Position numbers and translations under genes: made by a program | Part shown: piece by piece, positions 24,761-33,306 of the stretch | How the letters are laid out: each line of letters starts with the position of its first letter | Position numbering within the stretch: position 1 is the stretch's first letter | Assembly (NCBI GenBank): GCA_963746465.1 | Contig: CAVVAY010000005.1 | Span: forward strand, 868,001-932,000 | Reading direction: 5' to 3' | DNA: 64,000 nt | From: CAVVAY01 sp963746465 | GTDB lineage: Bacteria > Actinomycetota > Actinomycetes > JACCUZ01 | Notes under the pieces: model-generated | What the model saw: only the letters and a program-made list of their open reading frames with translations | Told to the model about the DNA's origin: nothing | Databases searched by the model: none

Positions 24761-24950
24761 ACACGATGCCCCGGCGTGAGCCGCGCGGCAATCGTCACAT
24801 CGGACTAGCCACCCAGAGCGACCCGCAACTGACTGGATAGGGTCAAGTCTGGCATTCCGGAGTTTCGGCCTTCCTGGGTGGGACAGACCGCTCGGGTACT
24901 CCGCACTTCCCTAGAGGGAGGCGCTCCTGCCCCCGAGAAGGAGAACCCAC

Positions 24951-25571
24951 ATGTTCGGTCGTACCACCAGGTTGCTGGCCGCAGCCGTCAGCCTGGCCAT
25001 CGTCGCCCTCGTAGGTGGCGCGAACGCGCCGGCTGCGTCGGCCGCATCGGCCAGCTCCATCACCAACGAGTTCGGGACCATGAAGGTCCACAAGGTCACC
25101 GGTGAGGCCAAGAACGGTGCCACCTTCGCGGGTCAGTACAACGTGAAGCGCTTCGTCCTCGGCAACAACGACAAGGCCAAGGCCGTCGGCACCCTCACCG
25201 GCACGATCACCAAGAAGAACGGCAGCACCAAGGCCGTCAGCGAGCGCGGCGTCCGGATCCCGGTGAACCTGGCCGCCAGCCAGGCGAAGAACCTGCCGGT
25301 CCAGCCGACCACCTCGGGCGCCAAGTCCACGGCCGTGCTCTCCTGCGACGTCCTGCACCTGGTGCTCGGCCCGCTGGACCTCGACCTGCTGGGCCTGGTC
25401 GTCCACCTGGACCGCGTGGTCCTCGACATCACGGCCGTTCCCGGCGCCGGCAACCTGCTCGGCAACCTCCTGTGCGCGATCGTCGGACTGCTCGACGGCA
25501 CCGGTCTCGGCGGCCTGAGCGGGATCCTGACCAACCTGCTCAACGCCCTGCTCGGCATCCTGCAGGCCTAG
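24951..25571 (+). CDS. secreted actinobacterial protein of unknown function, 206 aa
   Basis: Residues 1-32 are a Sec signal peptide (basic start, LLAAAVSLAIVALVGGA core, AxA cleavage near APAASAA). A Lys/Gly-rich, beta-looking domain follows (residues 38-115). The C-terminal third (from about 130) is very hydrophobic with Leu/Gly/Asp repeats such as LDLLGLVVHLDRVVLDITAV and LLGNLLCAIVGLLDG plus two Cys, which I recall from many secreted actinobacterial proteins without an assigned role. Ribosome site GAAGGAGA about 7 nt before ATG 24951. A strong hairpin follows the stop. Confidence 0.85.
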   Translation: MFGRTTRLLAAAVSLAIVALVGGANAPAASAASASSITNEFGTMKVHKVTGEAKNGATFAGQYNVKRFVLGNNDKAKAVGTLTGTITKKNGSTKAVSERGVRIPVNLAASQAKNLPVQPTTSGAKSTAVLSCDVLHLVLGPLDLDLLGLVVHLDRVVLDITAVPGAGNLLGNLLCAIVGLLDGTGLGGLSGILTNLLNALLGILQA

Positions 25572-25602
25572 TAAGTACAAAGCGGCGCTCGCACGCCGCA
25601 TC

Positions 25603-25637
25603 CGACGCCCCCCGGCACGTCATGCCGGGGGGCGTCG
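25603..25637. terminator. bidirectional hairpin terminator
   Basis: A perfect 15-bp stem (CGACGCCCCCCGGCA / TGCCGGGGGGCGTCG) with a 5-nt loop lies between two convergent stops, at 25571 and 25658. It can serve both genes; there is no T-run. Confidence 0.8.
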
Positions 25638-25657
25638 GTGTGCCCGGGGGCGCCTGG

Positions 25658-28477
25658 TCAGCGGAGAACGAAGTACGTGTAGTCGACCCGGTAGCTGCTG
25701 ACGTCGTACCACGCGACGCCGGTCGTGAGCGTCATCCACCGCAGCACCCGCGACCTGATCAGCAGAGGGGCTGCCTTCACGCGCGGGCCGCGGTAGGTCG
25801 CCACCCGCGGGCCGAGGCGGAACGAGCGGCTGCTCAGGTTCTGCAGGCCGTCGTAGTAGACGACTCGCGCTGCGTCGCGGTAGCGCTTGTCGCCACGGCC
25901 GCCGTACGCCGAGACGCGGACCGTCCCGTACCGCACCGCCGAGGGCAGCCGGACCTGGTGGTCACCGGCGGCGTACGCATCGCCTGAGGTGCAGATCGCC
26001 GAGCTGGCGTACGAGACCCAGCCCGCGTGCCGGCCGCGGGTGCGGCGGAACACCTGCGAGCAGTCGTCCTCGTAGGTCTCCTCGAGGGAGTCCCGGGCGC
26101 TCACCGTCATGCTGCCCGACCGCTTGACCAGCCGCTGCCCCGACACGGTGACCGTGCGCCGGGCCGAGGCGCGCCGGTTGCCGGCCAGGTCCTCGGCCAC
26201 CAGGCGGACCCGGTAGGTGCCTGGGGACAGGCTGCCGCCGGCAGTGCGCCCGTTCCAGCGAAGGGCCACGGTCGCCCCGGCCGCGCGAGGGCCGGCCTTC
26301 ACCTGGCGCACCTCCCTGCCGGAGCGGGTGCTCACCTCCAGCCGGACCGAACGGACCGACTCCTCGACCCGGGCCTCCAGCGTGACGTCGTCCAGGTAGC
26401 CGTCCTTGACCGGCAGCACCCGCTGCGCGGACAGGTGCAGGGCCCTCAGCGCCGGGTCGCGCCGGTCGACCCGCAGCGAGCTGCTGGCCAGCCCCAGCAG
26501 GACACCGTCCGAGGTGGCGACCTGCACGGTGTAGTCGCCGTCCGGAACCGGCCTGCCGGACCGGCGACCGTTCCAGGTCGCGGTGTGCGACCCGGGGTCC
26601 CGGCTGCCCAGCCCGCGTCGGTAGACCTCCGCGCCGGAGGCGTCGCGGACCACCAGGGCGGTCGTCTGCCGCCTGTCCAGCCGGTAGGTGACGGTGGTGG
26701 CGTCGCGGTGGCCGTCGCCGTCCGGGCTGATCGCCGTCGGGGACAGGCCGGTGATGCCCGGGTGCAACCGGCGCACCTGGACAGGTACCGACGTGACGTG
26801 GGCGAGGTCGCAGACCGTGCCGTCGCTGCGGCAGAGGGCCGCCTGGGCGCCGTGCTGACCGTCGGGCAGGCGCTCGGTGGGGAGGTCTGCGGCGTACGGC
26901 GGCGCACCGTCGGTGACGCCGGGGGTGTCGTCGAAGAACAGGCGGACCGCCCCGCCAGGGGCGTCAGCCGTGACGGTGAGCGTGTCGGCGCGGATCTCCT
27001 GGCCGGCGGCGGGCGAGGTGATCGTGGGGGCGCCGTTGTCGACGGTCACGTCGAGGACGCCGGGGTCGTTGCACTGGTCGACCCCGCTGCAGTCGGCGGC
27101 GGTCACCTGCTGGTGGCCACTGAGGCCGTAGGTCTCGAAGGTCGCGCTGGCGACACCGTCCCGGGTCGTGGCGATGCTGGTCAGGTCGGCGAGACCGAAC
27201 CGGACCCGGGGGGCGCTGGTGGTCGCCGTCACCGTGAGCAGCCCGTTCACCACGGCACCGTTGGCCGGCGAGGAGACCGCGGGCGCGGACCGGGGCGCGA
27301 GCAGGTCGAGCGAGCGGTCGATGTGCACCAGGCCGTGGGCGAAGCCGAACCGTGCGGAGTCGGTGCCGCCGACGAGCGCCTGGGCCAGCTGGCTCGCCGT
27401 CGACTGCGGCCGGGCCGACAGCAGCAGAGCGGCTGCCCCGGAGACCAGGGGTGAGGAGTACGACGTGCCGTCGGCGACCTCGTAGCCGCCACCCGGTGTG
27501 GCCACCACGATCGACCGACCGGGTGCGGCGACGTCGACCCAGGGGCCGTAGCTGGAGAACGGGGCGCGGACCGAGCCGGCCGCAGACGTGGCGCCGACCG
27601 CCACGACGCCAGGAAGTGCGCCGGGGAACTGCTTGGCGGAGGTGCCCTCGTTGCCGGCGGCCGCGACGACCAGGACGTCGTGGTCGCGGGCGTAGGCGAC
27701 GGCCGCCTTCTCCAGCCGGTCGGACGTCGGGCCACCGAGACTGAGGTTGACGACGTCCGCGCCGTGGTCCACGGCCCAGACGATGCCCTTGGCCAGGTCG
27801 TCGGTGAAGATCCGGCCGGTGACGTCGGCGACCTTCACCGCCAGCAGCGACGTGTCGCGTCCGGACCCGGCGATGCCCACGCCGTCGTTGGTGGTGGCGG
27901 CCGCGGCGCTCGCGGTCCCGGTGCCGTGGCCGACGACGTCGTGCACGTCGGTGCCGCCGGCGACGGCGTTGTAGGAACCCACCACCTTGGCTGCGAGGTC
28001 GGGATGCCGGACGTCAACGCCGGAGTCGACGATGGCGATCCGCACGGCGGGGTCGCCGGTGACCCCGCGGTCCCACGCGGCCGTGACGCCCATCGCCGAG
28101 AGGTAGGTGCGCTGCTCGCTGAACCGGCGGTCGTTGGGGTCGGCGGTGAACCACCGGCGGTGGGCCAGGCCGACCGAGGTGACGTCGGGACGCTGCTCGA
28201 GGCGGCTGCGCAACCGGTCCGCACCGGCGGCGGGCACCGAGAAGGACACGGAGTGCAGCCGGGGCACCTGACCGGTGCGGGTGGCCCCGGACGCCTGCGC
28301 GACCCGGGTGACGGCGGCCGCCGCGCCCGATGTGGTGCGCACCACCAGCCGTACGCTGCGGTCGGCCGGGCTCACCGGAGCAGCCGAGGCCGCCGCTGCG
28401 CCGGCGACGGCCGGCAGGGTCGCCGCGGCGAGCGCGGTGGCGAGCACCGTGGCGAGGCCGAACCGGAGGCGCGTCAT
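25658..28477 (-). CDS. secreted subtilisin-like (S8) serine protease with C-terminal Ig/FlgD-like repeats
   Basis: 939 aa. Residues 1-33 are a signal peptide. A short inhibitor-like propeptide region follows (RLVVRTTSGAAAAVTRVAQA). The S8 domain carries the triad Asp in IAIVDSGVDVRHPDL near residue 148, His in VVGHGTGTASAA near 182, and Ser in GTSYSSPLVSGAAALL near 338, with the oxyanion Asn in VAAAGNEG. From about residue 395 there are several beta-sandwich repeats, two of them FlgD/bacterial-Ig-like (WNGRRSGRPVPDGDYTVQV; WNGRTAGGSLSPGTYRVRL), then a C-terminal domain ending YFVLR. It acts outside the cell. Its ATG overlaps the stop of the next gene by one base. Confidence 0.92.
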   Translation of the reverse strand: MTRLRFGLATVLATALAAATLPAVAGAAAASAAPVSPADRSVRLVVRTTSGAAAAVTRVAQASGATRTGQVPRLHSVSFSVPAAGADRLRSRLEQRPDVTSVGLAHRRWFTADPNDRRFSEQRTYLSAMGVTAAWDRGVTGDPAVRIAIVDSGVDVRHPDLAAKVVGSYNAVAGGTDVHDVVGHGTGTASAAAATTNDGVGIAGSGRDTSLLAVKVADVTGRIFTDDLAKGIVWAVDHGADVVNLSLGGPTSDRLEKAAVAYARDHDVLVVAAAGNEGTSAKQFPGALPGVVAVGATSAAGSVRAPFSSYGPWVDVAAPGRSIVVATPGGGYEVADGTSYSSPLVSGAAALLLSARPQSTASQLAQALVGGTDSARFGFAHGLVHIDRSLDLLAPRSAPAVSSPANGAVVNGLLTVTATTSAPRVRFGLADLTSIATTRDGVASATFETYGLSGHQQVTAADCSGVDQCNDPGVLDVTVDNGAPTITSPAAGQEIRADTLTVTADAPGGAVRLFFDDTPGVTDGAPPYAADLPTERLPDGQHGAQAALCRSDGTVCDLAHVTSVPVQVRRLHPGITGLSPTAISPDGDGHRDATTVTYRLDRRQTTALVVRDASGAEVYRRGLGSRDPGSHTATWNGRRSGRPVPDGDYTVQVATSDGVLLGLASSSLRVDRRDPALRALHLSAQRVLPVKDGYLDDVTLEARVEESVRSVRLEVSTRSGREVRQVKAGPRAAGATVALRWNGRTAGGSLSPGTYRVRLVAEDLAGNRRASARRTVTVSGQRLVKRSGSMTVSARDSLEETYEDDCSQVFRRTRGRHAGWVSYASSAICTSGDAYAAGDHQVRLPSAVRYGTVRVSAYGGRGDKRYRDAARVVYYDGLQNLSSRSFRLGPRVATYRGPRVKAAPLLIRSRVLRWMTLTTGVAWYDVSSYRVDYTYFVLR

Positions 28478-28953
28478 CAGCTGATGACGCGGTCGGTACC
28501 GGCCACGATGTGCAGCACCGGCAGCCGGAGCTCGTCGCGCAACCGGGAGGCCCAGTCGCGGTGCAGCCCCGACTCCACCATGTGCGGGGGAGTCACCACG
28601 ATCACCTCGTCGGAGTCGTCGATGCGGGCCGCTTCGACGGCGGCCGGCACCGGGTCCGAGCCGGTGATCGAGCCGTGTGCCTGCAGGCCCGCGGCGGTGA
28701 GCAGGTCGACCGAGGCGTTGACCGCGCGCATGGCCTCCTGCTCCGCCTCCTGGGGGGTCGGGTCGTCGTCGTCCAGCGCCTCCCGCAGCCGACCGAGGGC
28801 CACCTCGTCGAGCGCCTCGATCAGCCGGTTGTGCTGGGCGTCGGCCGGCACCAGCAGGTGCACGGAGACGTCGTCGGTGCCGTGCAGCTCGCCGATGCGT
28901 CGGACGTCGTGCTCGCGGAGCGCCGTCTCGCTGAGCAGGAGGATGGTGTACAC
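28477..28953 (-). CDS. hypothetical protein, possible Usp/Rossmann-like, 158 aa
   Basis: The start YTILLLSETALREHDVRR, the middle SVDLLTAAGLQAHGSITGSD and the end EVIVVTPPHMVESGLHRDW...LRLPVLHIVAG follow the strand-helix order of universal-stress-type nucleotide-binding folds, but the usual GxxGS motif is absent, so I call it only possible. Cytosolic, acidic. GTG 28953 has GAAGGG 6 nt upstream. It lies between the LigD-type ligase and the protease, all on one strand with short gaps. Confidence 0.75.
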   Translation of the reverse strand: MYTILLLSETALREHDVRRIGELHGTDDVSVHLLVPADAQHNRLIEALDEVALGRLREALDDDDPTPQEAEQEAMRAVNASVDLLTAAGLQAHGSITGSDPVPAAVEAARIDDSDEVIVVTPPHMVESGLHRDWASRLRDELRLPVLHIVAGTDRVIS

Positions 28954-28987
28954 GCAGGCCCTTCGGGTCGGTCGCCGGAGTTGCCGG

Positions 28988-30067
28988 TCAGGGTGCCGTG
29001 CCGAGGATCTCGGCCAGGTCGAAGCGTACGGGGCGTTCGATCTGCTCGTAGGTGCAGGACTCCGGCTCGCGGTCCGGCCGCCAGCGCTTGAAGTGCGCGG
29101 TGTGCCGGAACCGGGTGCCTTCCATGTGGTCGTACTTCACCTCGACCACGAGGTCCGGCCGCAACGGCACCCACGACAGGTCCTTGCTGGAGTTCCACCG
29201 GCTGACTGCCCCCGGCAGCCGGCTCTTCTCGTGCGCCTCGGCCTCGGCCCAGGCGGCCCAGGGGTGCCCTGACACGTCCTCGACGGCGTACGACGCGAGC
29301 TCGTCGACGAGCTCGGCCCGGCGCTTCATGGTGAAAGAGGCCGACACGCCGACGTGCTGGAGATGGCCGTCGTCGTCGTACAGGCCGAGGAGCAGCGACC
29401 CGACCACGCCTCCTGACTTGTGCCAGCGGTAGCCGGCGACCACGCAGTCGGCGGTCCGCTCGTGCTTGATCTTCGACATCGCGCGCACGTCGGGCTGGTA
29501 GCTGCCGGTCGCGGGCTTGGCCATGACGCCGTCCAGCCCGGCCCCCTCGAAGGTCTCGAACCAGGCCTCGGCGACGGCGGGGTCGTCGGTGCTGGGCGTC
29601 AGGAAGACCGGTGCGTCGGCGTTCGACATCACCTGTTCCAGGCGGGCCCGGCGCTCGGTCAAGGGCGTGTCGAGCAGTGACTGGTCGTCGACGGCCAGCA
29701 GGTCGAAGGCGATGAACGACGCCGGCGTCTCGGCGGCCAGCCGGTCGACCCGGGACGCCGCCGGGTGGATGCGCTGCAGCAGGGCCTCGAAGTCCAGCCG
29801 GTCGTCGGTGACGATCACGATCTCGCCGTCGATCACGCAGCGGTAGGGCAGGTTGGCCCGAAGCGCCTCCACCACCTCGGGGAAGTAGCGGGTCAACGGC
29901 CGTTCGCCCCGGCTGGCCAGCTCGACCTCGTCGCCGTCGCGGAACGCGATGCACCGGAAGCCGTCCCACTTCGGCTCGTACAGGTAGTCGCCGGCCGGGA
30001 CCGACTTCACCGACTTGGCCAGCATCGGACCGACCGGCGGCATCACAGGCAGCTTCACGTCTGCCAT
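28988..30067 (-). CDS. ATP-dependent DNA ligase, LigD/LigC ligase-domain type
   Basis: 359 aa, adenylation domain followed by an OB fold. The nucleotidyl-accepting Lys is in YEPKWDGFRC near residue 32; motif III-like DGEIVIV, motif IV LDGVMAKPA and motif V SKIKHERTADCVV are in order. It matches the ligase domain of LigD or the stand-alone LigC ligases for end joining. The polymerase partner lies 5.5 kb away on the other strand. Two start codons in tandem (30070 and 30067); MADVKLPVMPPVGPML is the usual form. Confidence 0.9.
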   Translation of the reverse strand: MADVKLPVMPPVGPMLAKSVKSVPAGDYLYEPKWDGFRCIAFRDGDEVELASRGERPLTRYFPEVVEALRANLPYRCVIDGEIVIVTDDRLDFEALLQRIHPAASRVDRLAAETPASFIAFDLLAVDDQSLLDTPLTERRARLEQVMSNADAPVFLTPSTDDPAVAEAWFETFEGAGLDGVMAKPATGSYQPDVRAMSKIKHERTADCVVAGYRWHKSGGVVGSLLLGLYDDDGHLQHVGVSASFTMKRRAELVDELASYAVEDVSGHPWAAWAEAEAHEKSRLPGAVSRWNSSKDLSWVPLRPDLVVEVKYDHMEGTRFRHTAHFKRWRPDREPESCTYEQIERPVRFDLAEILGTAP

Positions 30068-30122
30068 CATGCCGGTCCGGGACGGCACACTGCGGTCGCC
30101 GGTCGCGATGCGGGGGATGTCG

Positions 30123-30515
30123 ATGACGATCCGGGCCCGCTGGGCGCGCGCCTCGCCGTACCTGCTGTCCGGGCTTCTCACCGTCACCGGCACCCTGCAC
30201 TTCGTCGCGCCCGAGGTCTTCGCCGACATCGTCCCGCCCCAGCTGCCCGCTCCGACCGCGCTCGTCTACGCAAGCGGAGTCGCCGAGCTGGCCTGCGCCG
30301 CGGGCCTCGCCGTCCCGCGCACCCGCCGGGTCGCCGGCTGGGCGACCGCGGCGCTCTTCGTCGCGGTCTTCCCCGGCAACGTGCAGATGGCGCTGGACGC
30401 CGGGGACCGCTCGGCGGGCTACCGGGCGCTCACCTACGCGCGGCTGCCGCTGCAGCTGCCGCTGGTGCTGTGGGCCGTGTCGGTGGCCCGGGTCAGCGGG
30501 CGACGAAGCGGGTGA
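30123..30515 (+). CDS. DoxX-like small membrane protein
   Basis: 130 aa with four membrane helices. The first, YLLSGLLTVTGTLHFVAPEVF, and the loop IVPPQLPAPTALVYASGVAELACAAGL match the DoxX/DoxD-like family. Role in electron transfer or redox stress is suggested for some members, not established here. ATG 30123 has GGGGG 6 nt upstream; ATG 30117 and upstream in-frame starts are alternatives. Its 3' end overlaps the convergent reductase gene by 23 bp. Confidence 0.75.
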   Translation: MTIRARWARASPYLLSGLLTVTGTLHFVAPEVFADIVPPQLPAPTALVYASGVAELACAAGLAVPRTRRVAGWATAALFVAVFPGNVQMALDAGDRSAGYRALTYARLPLQLPLVLWAVSVARVSGRRSG

Positions 30516-31212
30516 GCAGCGCGCCGTCGTCCTCGAGCAGGTGACCCAACGCGAACCCGGTCTCGAGCGGCCGTCCGGCCAGGATCCGGGAGCCGGACCC
30601 GCCGACCAGCTGCGGCGAGAGGGTCAGGCACAGCTCGTCCAGTCGACCGGCGGCCACCAGGTCGGCGAGCAACGTGGGACCGCCCTCGCACAGCACCCGG
30701 CCCAGGCCGCGGGCCGCCAGCTCGTCCAGCGCCGCCGCCAGGTCGACGCCGGACGCGCCGGTGACGACGACCTCGGCCACCTCAGCCAGCCGCGCGCGGG
30801 CACCCGGGTCCGAGGCTTCCGAGGTGACCACCACGGTGCGCTCGCCGCCGCCGTGGAACAGCTGCCCGGCCGGGTCGAGGTCGAGCCGGCCGGACACCAG
30901 CGCCAGCACCGGCGCCGGCCGCTGGCCGAGCGAGTCCCGGAGGTCGGCGTACGACGGCTTGGGCCGCAGCGCCCGGTAGCCCTCGGTACGCGCCGTGCCG
31001 GCGCCGACCAGCACCACGTCGGCCAGGCCGCGCAGCACGGCGAAGACCTGCTGGTCGGCCGGCCCGGACAGCCCCTCGGACCGCCCGTCGCGCACGGCGG
31101 AGCCGTCCAGCGAGGCCACCATGTTGGCGCGCACCCAGGGCCGGTCCTCGGGGTAGCGGTAGGCCTCGAGCAGGTCGACGTCCTCGTCGTACGACGGCAG
31201 CAGCCGGCGCAC
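30493..31212 (-). CDS. RibD C-terminal-like pyrimidine reductase family protein
   Basis: 239 aa with a dihydrofolate-reductase-like fold. Visible are VRANMVASLDGSAVRDGRS near residues 28-46, LRGLADVVLVGAGTARTEGY near 65, and GLGRVLCEGGPTLLADLVAAG near 175, all of the RibD reductase family that uses NADPH on a 5-amino-uracil ribitol phosphate. No deaminase domain and no rib genes are near, so the substrate is open. GTG 31212 lies 2 bp after the stop of the YeaQ-like gene; the operon continues from treZ. Confidence 0.88.
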   Translation of the reverse strand: MRRLLPSYDEDVDLLEAYRYPEDRPWVRANMVASLDGSAVRDGRSEGLSGPADQQVFAVLRGLADVVLVGAGTARTEGYRALRPKPSYADLRDSLGQRPAPVLALVSGRLDLDPAGQLFHGGGERTVVVTSEASDPGARARLAEVAEVVVTGASGVDLAAALDELAARGLGRVLCEGGPTLLADLVAAGRLDELCLTLSPQLVGGSGSRILAGRPLETGFALGHLLEDDGALLTRFVAR

Positions 31213-31214
31213 GG

Positions 31215-31487
31215 TCAGACCCCGCGCGGCGGCCGTCGCCAGCCACGCAGCGCCGCGGCGACCAGGGCGACCCCGACAGCCGCCACGGCGACCTGGCAGG
31301 CCAGGACGACGAGCCACCAGTCCAGGTCGGCGGCCCGGGCGATCGCAAGACCTGCCACCGAGCCGACGATCCCGATCAGGACGGTGAACAGGCAGCCGAT
31401 CGGCTGCCGGCCGGGCACGACGAGCCGGCCGAGCGCGCCGATGACGAGCCCGACGACCAACGCTCCGAAGAAACCGTCCGCATTCAC
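31215..31487 (-). CDS. GlsB/YeaQ/YmgE-family small membrane protein
   Basis: 90 aa, three membrane helices with the family's Gly-zipper pattern FGALVVGLVIGALGRLVVPG and GCLFTVLIGIVGSVAGLAIA. Members are stress-induced inner-membrane proteins; the function is unknown. The GTG at 31487 overlaps the treZ stop as GTGA, so it is co-translated with treZ. The C-terminus is Arg/Pro-rich. Confidence 0.88.
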   Translation of the reverse strand: MNADGFFGALVVGLVIGALGRLVVPGRQPIGCLFTVLIGIVGSVAGLAIARAADLDWWLVVLACQVAVAAVGVALVAAALRGWRRPPRGV

Positions 31488-33247
31488 GCGGAGGAGCCTG
31501 CCACGCGCACGACGGCGACCGCGTCGGAGGGGACCTCCAGGGCAGGGCCGTGCGGCGTGGCGGGGTCCGGCCACGAGGCCAGCAGCACCGACCCGACCAG
31601 GGCGTCCAGCGGCACCGCCCGCGGGTCCGGACCGAGGTTGCAGACGACGCGCAACGGGCCGCGATGCACGACCAGCCAGGCTTCGGCCGGGTCGCAGGTC
31701 ACCGCCACCCGGTCGAGCCGCGGGTCGGCCAGCCACGGCTCGGCCCGCCGCAGGCCCAGCAGGGCCCGGTGCCAGGCCAGCATGTCGGCGTGCGAGCCGC
31801 CGGCCGGCTCCGACCAGTCCAGCGTCGAGGCCGTGACGGTGCGGGGCTCCTGCGGGTCCGGCACGTCCTCTGCGGCCCAGCCGTGGCCGGCGAACTCCCG
31901 GCGCCGGCCGGCCCGCACCGCCTCGGCCAGCTCGGCCTCCTCGTGCGAGGTGAAGTACTGCCAGGGCGTCGAGGCCGCCCACTCCTCGCCCATGAAGAGC
32001 ATCGGGGTGAACGGCGAGGTCAGCGCCAAGGCGGCGGCGACCTTGGCCCGGCCCGGGCTGACCAGCGCCGACAGCCGCTCGCCGACCGCCCGGTTGCCCA
32101 CCTGGTCATGGGTCTGGGCGTAACCGAGGAACCGCCAGCCGGGCACCCGGCTCGCGTCGACCGGGGCGCCCCACCGCTCACCCCGGAAGGACGAGTGGGT
32201 CCCGGCGTGGAAGAAGGCCCCGGTCAGGGTCATCTGCAGCGCGCCGTACGGGTCTGCGGCGAAGTCGGCGTAGTAGCCCTGCCCCTCGCCGGTCAGCAGG
32301 GTGTGCACCGCGTGGTGGAAGTCGTCGCTCCACTGGGCCGTCATGCCCAGCCCGCCAGCCTCCACCGGGGTCACCGTCGCCGGCTGGTTCAGGTCCGACT
32401 CCGCGATCAGGCTCAGCGGCCGTCGTACCGCGCAGGACAACGCATCCACCTCCCGGGACAGCTCTGCCAGCAGGTGCACGGGGGAGTCGTCGGCCAGGGC
32501 GTGCACGGCGTCCAGCCGCAGGGCGTCGACGTGGAAGTCGCGCAGCCAGGCCAGCGCGTTGTCGATGACCCAGCAGCGCACCTCCTGCGCGCCGTCGTCG
32601 TCGAGGTTGATGCCGGCGCCCCACGGCGTGTGGTGCTTGTCGCTGAAGTAGGGCCCGAACCGCGGCAGGTAGTTGCCGGAGGGTCCGAGGTGGTTGTAGA
32701 CGACGTCCAGGCAGACCCCGAGGCCGCGGCCGTGGCACGCGTCCACGAACCGCTTCAGCGCGTCCGGACCGCCGTAGGGTTCGTGCACGGCGTAGGGGTG
32801 CACCCCGTCGTACCCCCAGCCGTGCCGGCCCGGGAAGGCGGCGACCGGCATCAGCTCGACGAGGTCGACGCCGAGCCCGACGAGGTGGTCGAGGTGGCCG
32901 AGGGCGGCGTCGAGCGTGCCCTCCGGGGTGAACGTGCCGATGTGCAGCTCGTAGACGACCGACCCCTGCAGCGCGACCCCGCGCCAGGCCTGGTCGGTCC
33001 AGGCGAACCGGTCGTGCTCGTAGACCCGGGACAGTCCGTGCACGCCGGACGGCTGCCAGGACGTCCGGGGGTCGGGCAGCGGCGCGTCGTCGTCGTCCAG
33101 CAGGAACCCGTAGTCGGTGCCGTGCCCGGCGGCCGGTACGTCGGCCTGCCACCGCCCGGCGGAGGTCGCCTCGAGCGGCACCACCGAGCCGTCGACCACG
33201 GCCCGGACCGATCGCGCGTGGGGGGCCCACACCTGCAGGAGCGTCAC
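31484..33247 (-). CDS. treZ: malto-oligosyltrehalose trehalohydrolase
   Basis: 587 aa, GH13. Releases trehalose from malto-oligosyltrehalose made by TreY. An N-terminal CBM48-like domain (residues 1-90) precedes the barrel with VYELHIGTFTPEGTLD, DVVYNHLGPSGNYL, nucleophile Asp in DALRLDAVHAL near residue 242 and acid Glu in LIAESDLN near 282, then the Asp of GYAQTHDQVGN. GTG 33247 begins LLQVWAPHARSVRAV; a -10-like TAGGTT lies 8 nt upstream. It is followed by the YeaQ-like and RibD-like genes. treY and treX are 3-6 kb upstream on the same strand. Confidence 0.95.
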   Translation of the reverse strand: MTLLQVWAPHARSVRAVVDGSVVPLEATSAGRWQADVPAAGHGTDYGFLLDDDDAPLPDPRTSWQPSGVHGLSRVYEHDRFAWTDQAWRGVALQGSVVYELHIGTFTPEGTLDAALGHLDHLVGLGVDLVELMPVAAFPGRHGWGYDGVHPYAVHEPYGGPDALKRFVDACHGRGLGVCLDVVYNHLGPSGNYLPRFGPYFSDKHHTPWGAGINLDDDGAQEVRCWVIDNALAWLRDFHVDALRLDAVHALADDSPVHLLAELSREVDALSCAVRRPLSLIAESDLNQPATVTPVEAGGLGMTAQWSDDFHHAVHTLLTGEGQGYYADFAADPYGALQMTLTGAFFHAGTHSSFRGERWGAPVDASRVPGWRFLGYAQTHDQVGNRAVGERLSALVSPGRAKVAAALALTSPFTPMLFMGEEWAASTPWQYFTSHEEAELAEAVRAGRRREFAGHGWAAEDVPDPQEPRTVTASTLDWSEPAGGSHADMLAWHRALLGLRRAEPWLADPRLDRVAVTCDPAEAWLVVHRGPLRVVCNLGPDPRAVPLDALVGSVLLASWPDPATPHGPALEVPSDAVAVVRVAGSSA

Positions 33248-33306
33248 GGCGAGCGAACCTACCCGCCGCGCTGCCGGCAAACCTGAGCCCGTGCGACGAT
33301 CACGCC

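Noticed and set aside
23893..24840. 315-codon plus-strand frame in the 23.5-24.9 kb spacer
   Set aside because: Pro/Arg-rich, no ribosome site, and antisense to two better-supported small genes.
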